DNA from: a virus
Length of the DNA stretch: 22,800 nt
Virus record (IMG/VR): IMGVR_UViG_3300025423_000093
Coordinates: 1 to 22,800 of that record
Direction: 5' to 3' (one strand)
The notes beneath the pieces were generated by a model. The model was not told the DNA's origin, ran no database searches, and saw only the letters and a list, made by a program, of their open reading frames with translations. Positions within the stretch are counted from its first letter, which is position 1, and every line of letters starts with the position of its first letter. Positions 22,564-22,800 of the stretch are shown here, one piece after another. A program made the translations under genes and the position numbers.

Positions 22564-22800
22564 ATCGACTCACGTGTATCACGCAGTTCTGACAGATAGT
22601 GCGTAGATTGCGCACATGGACATTGTTCATGTCACCGTCCACGTGATACACCAGCAGTTGTGCCACATACCTGGATCTAAACCCACACAATTCGCATGTG
22701 GTTTTTTTAGTATAGCCGCCTGATTGCCATTTGGGAACAGGTGGTCGTGGTCGTAGATTCCTTTTGATACAAGGGTCGCACCGACTGCGATAGTGCGTGC
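22520..22800 (-). CDS. Cys-rich zinc-finger/HNH-like protein, C-terminal part (5' end outside window)
   Basis: Reading the - strand from the right edge, an open frame gives 92 residues to a TGA at 22522-22520. Three Cys pairs are visible: R-C-D-P-C, T-C-E-L-C-G-F and I-C-Q-N-C. After the second, RSRYVAQLLVYHVDGDMNNV then HVRNLRTICQNC follow the pattern H-x-D-G-(D)-x-x-N-x-x-x-x-N-L-R/K-T-I-C-x-x-C, common in small phage HNH/zinc-ribbon proteins. The true start is beyond the window. Its 3' end overlaps the convergent dNMP kinase by 44 bases. Nuclease function is possible but only part of the protein is seen. Confidence 0.65.
   Translation of the reverse strand, partial: THYRSRCDPCIKRNLRPRPPVPKWQSGGYTKKTTCELCGFRSRYVAQLLVYHVDGDMNNVHVRNLRTICQNCVIHVSRSNLPWRSGDLEPDL

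Noticed and set aside
1-22800. Prophage or integrated element
   Set aside because: There is no integrase, excisionase, repressor, tRNA junction or host gene, and the content is entirely that of a lytic T4-like phage.

Overview
This window comes from a T4-like contractile-tailed bacteriophage (class Caudoviricetes). The call rests on three neck and tail-completion proteins recognisable as homologues of T4 gp13, gp14 and gp15. Supporting evidence is a T4 gp1-like dNMP kinase, matches to the T4 late promoter TATAAATA, and a long array of tail-fibre genes. No integrase, host gene or attachment site is visible. The host cannot be determined from the sequence.

Bases 1-11953 are a fibre locus on the + strand. 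It holds the end of one fibre or structural gene (1-669), a terminator (687-718) and a late-type promoter (721-728), followed by seven genes. Five of these are built from short glycine/asparagine-rich beta repeats of the type T-G-N-[IV]-T-G-G-N. The 1221-residue fibre also carries a collagen-like stretch and a conserved C-terminal domain. Interleaved with the fibres are two related proteins with a triplicated F-D-E motif. One is only 74 residues; the other is the same protein with a LamG-like lectin domain inserted. The pair 'FDE protein + MAKL-type fibre' occurs twice in tandem (3984-7639 and 7655-8264). Several repeat modules are shared between the fibre genes and are nearly identical in DNA, which suggests continuing duplication and shuffling.

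Bases 12002-14921 (+ strand) hold a probable glycan-related operon: a GH130-like beta-propeller protein, a TPR plus FkbM-like methyltransferase fusion, and an unassigned protein. The operon starts at a perfect 16-bp inverted repeat. Bases 14906-18130 are on the - strand and encode, in transcription order, gp14, gp15 and a Nudix hydrolase. Bases 18188-20472 are on the + strand and encode an 85-residue protein, a 385-residue unknown behind a near-consensus sigma70 promoter, and gp13 behind a perfect late promoter. The usual gp13-gp14-gp15 run is therefore split across strands.

Bases 20556-22563 (+ strand) encode a DEDDh exonuclease behind a second near-consensus sigma70 promoter, an AT-rich HNH homing endonuclease, and the dNMP kinase. 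A Cys-rich zinc-finger/HNH-like gene enters on the - strand from the right edge (22800-22520).

The most interesting points are the duplicated FDE/fibre cassette with its lectin insertion, the glycan-enzyme operon after the fibres, the inverted repeat over a start codon, and a recurring arrangement that suggests leaderless mRNAs: a promoter-like element 5-9 nt before an ATG, with no Shine-Dalgarno sequence.
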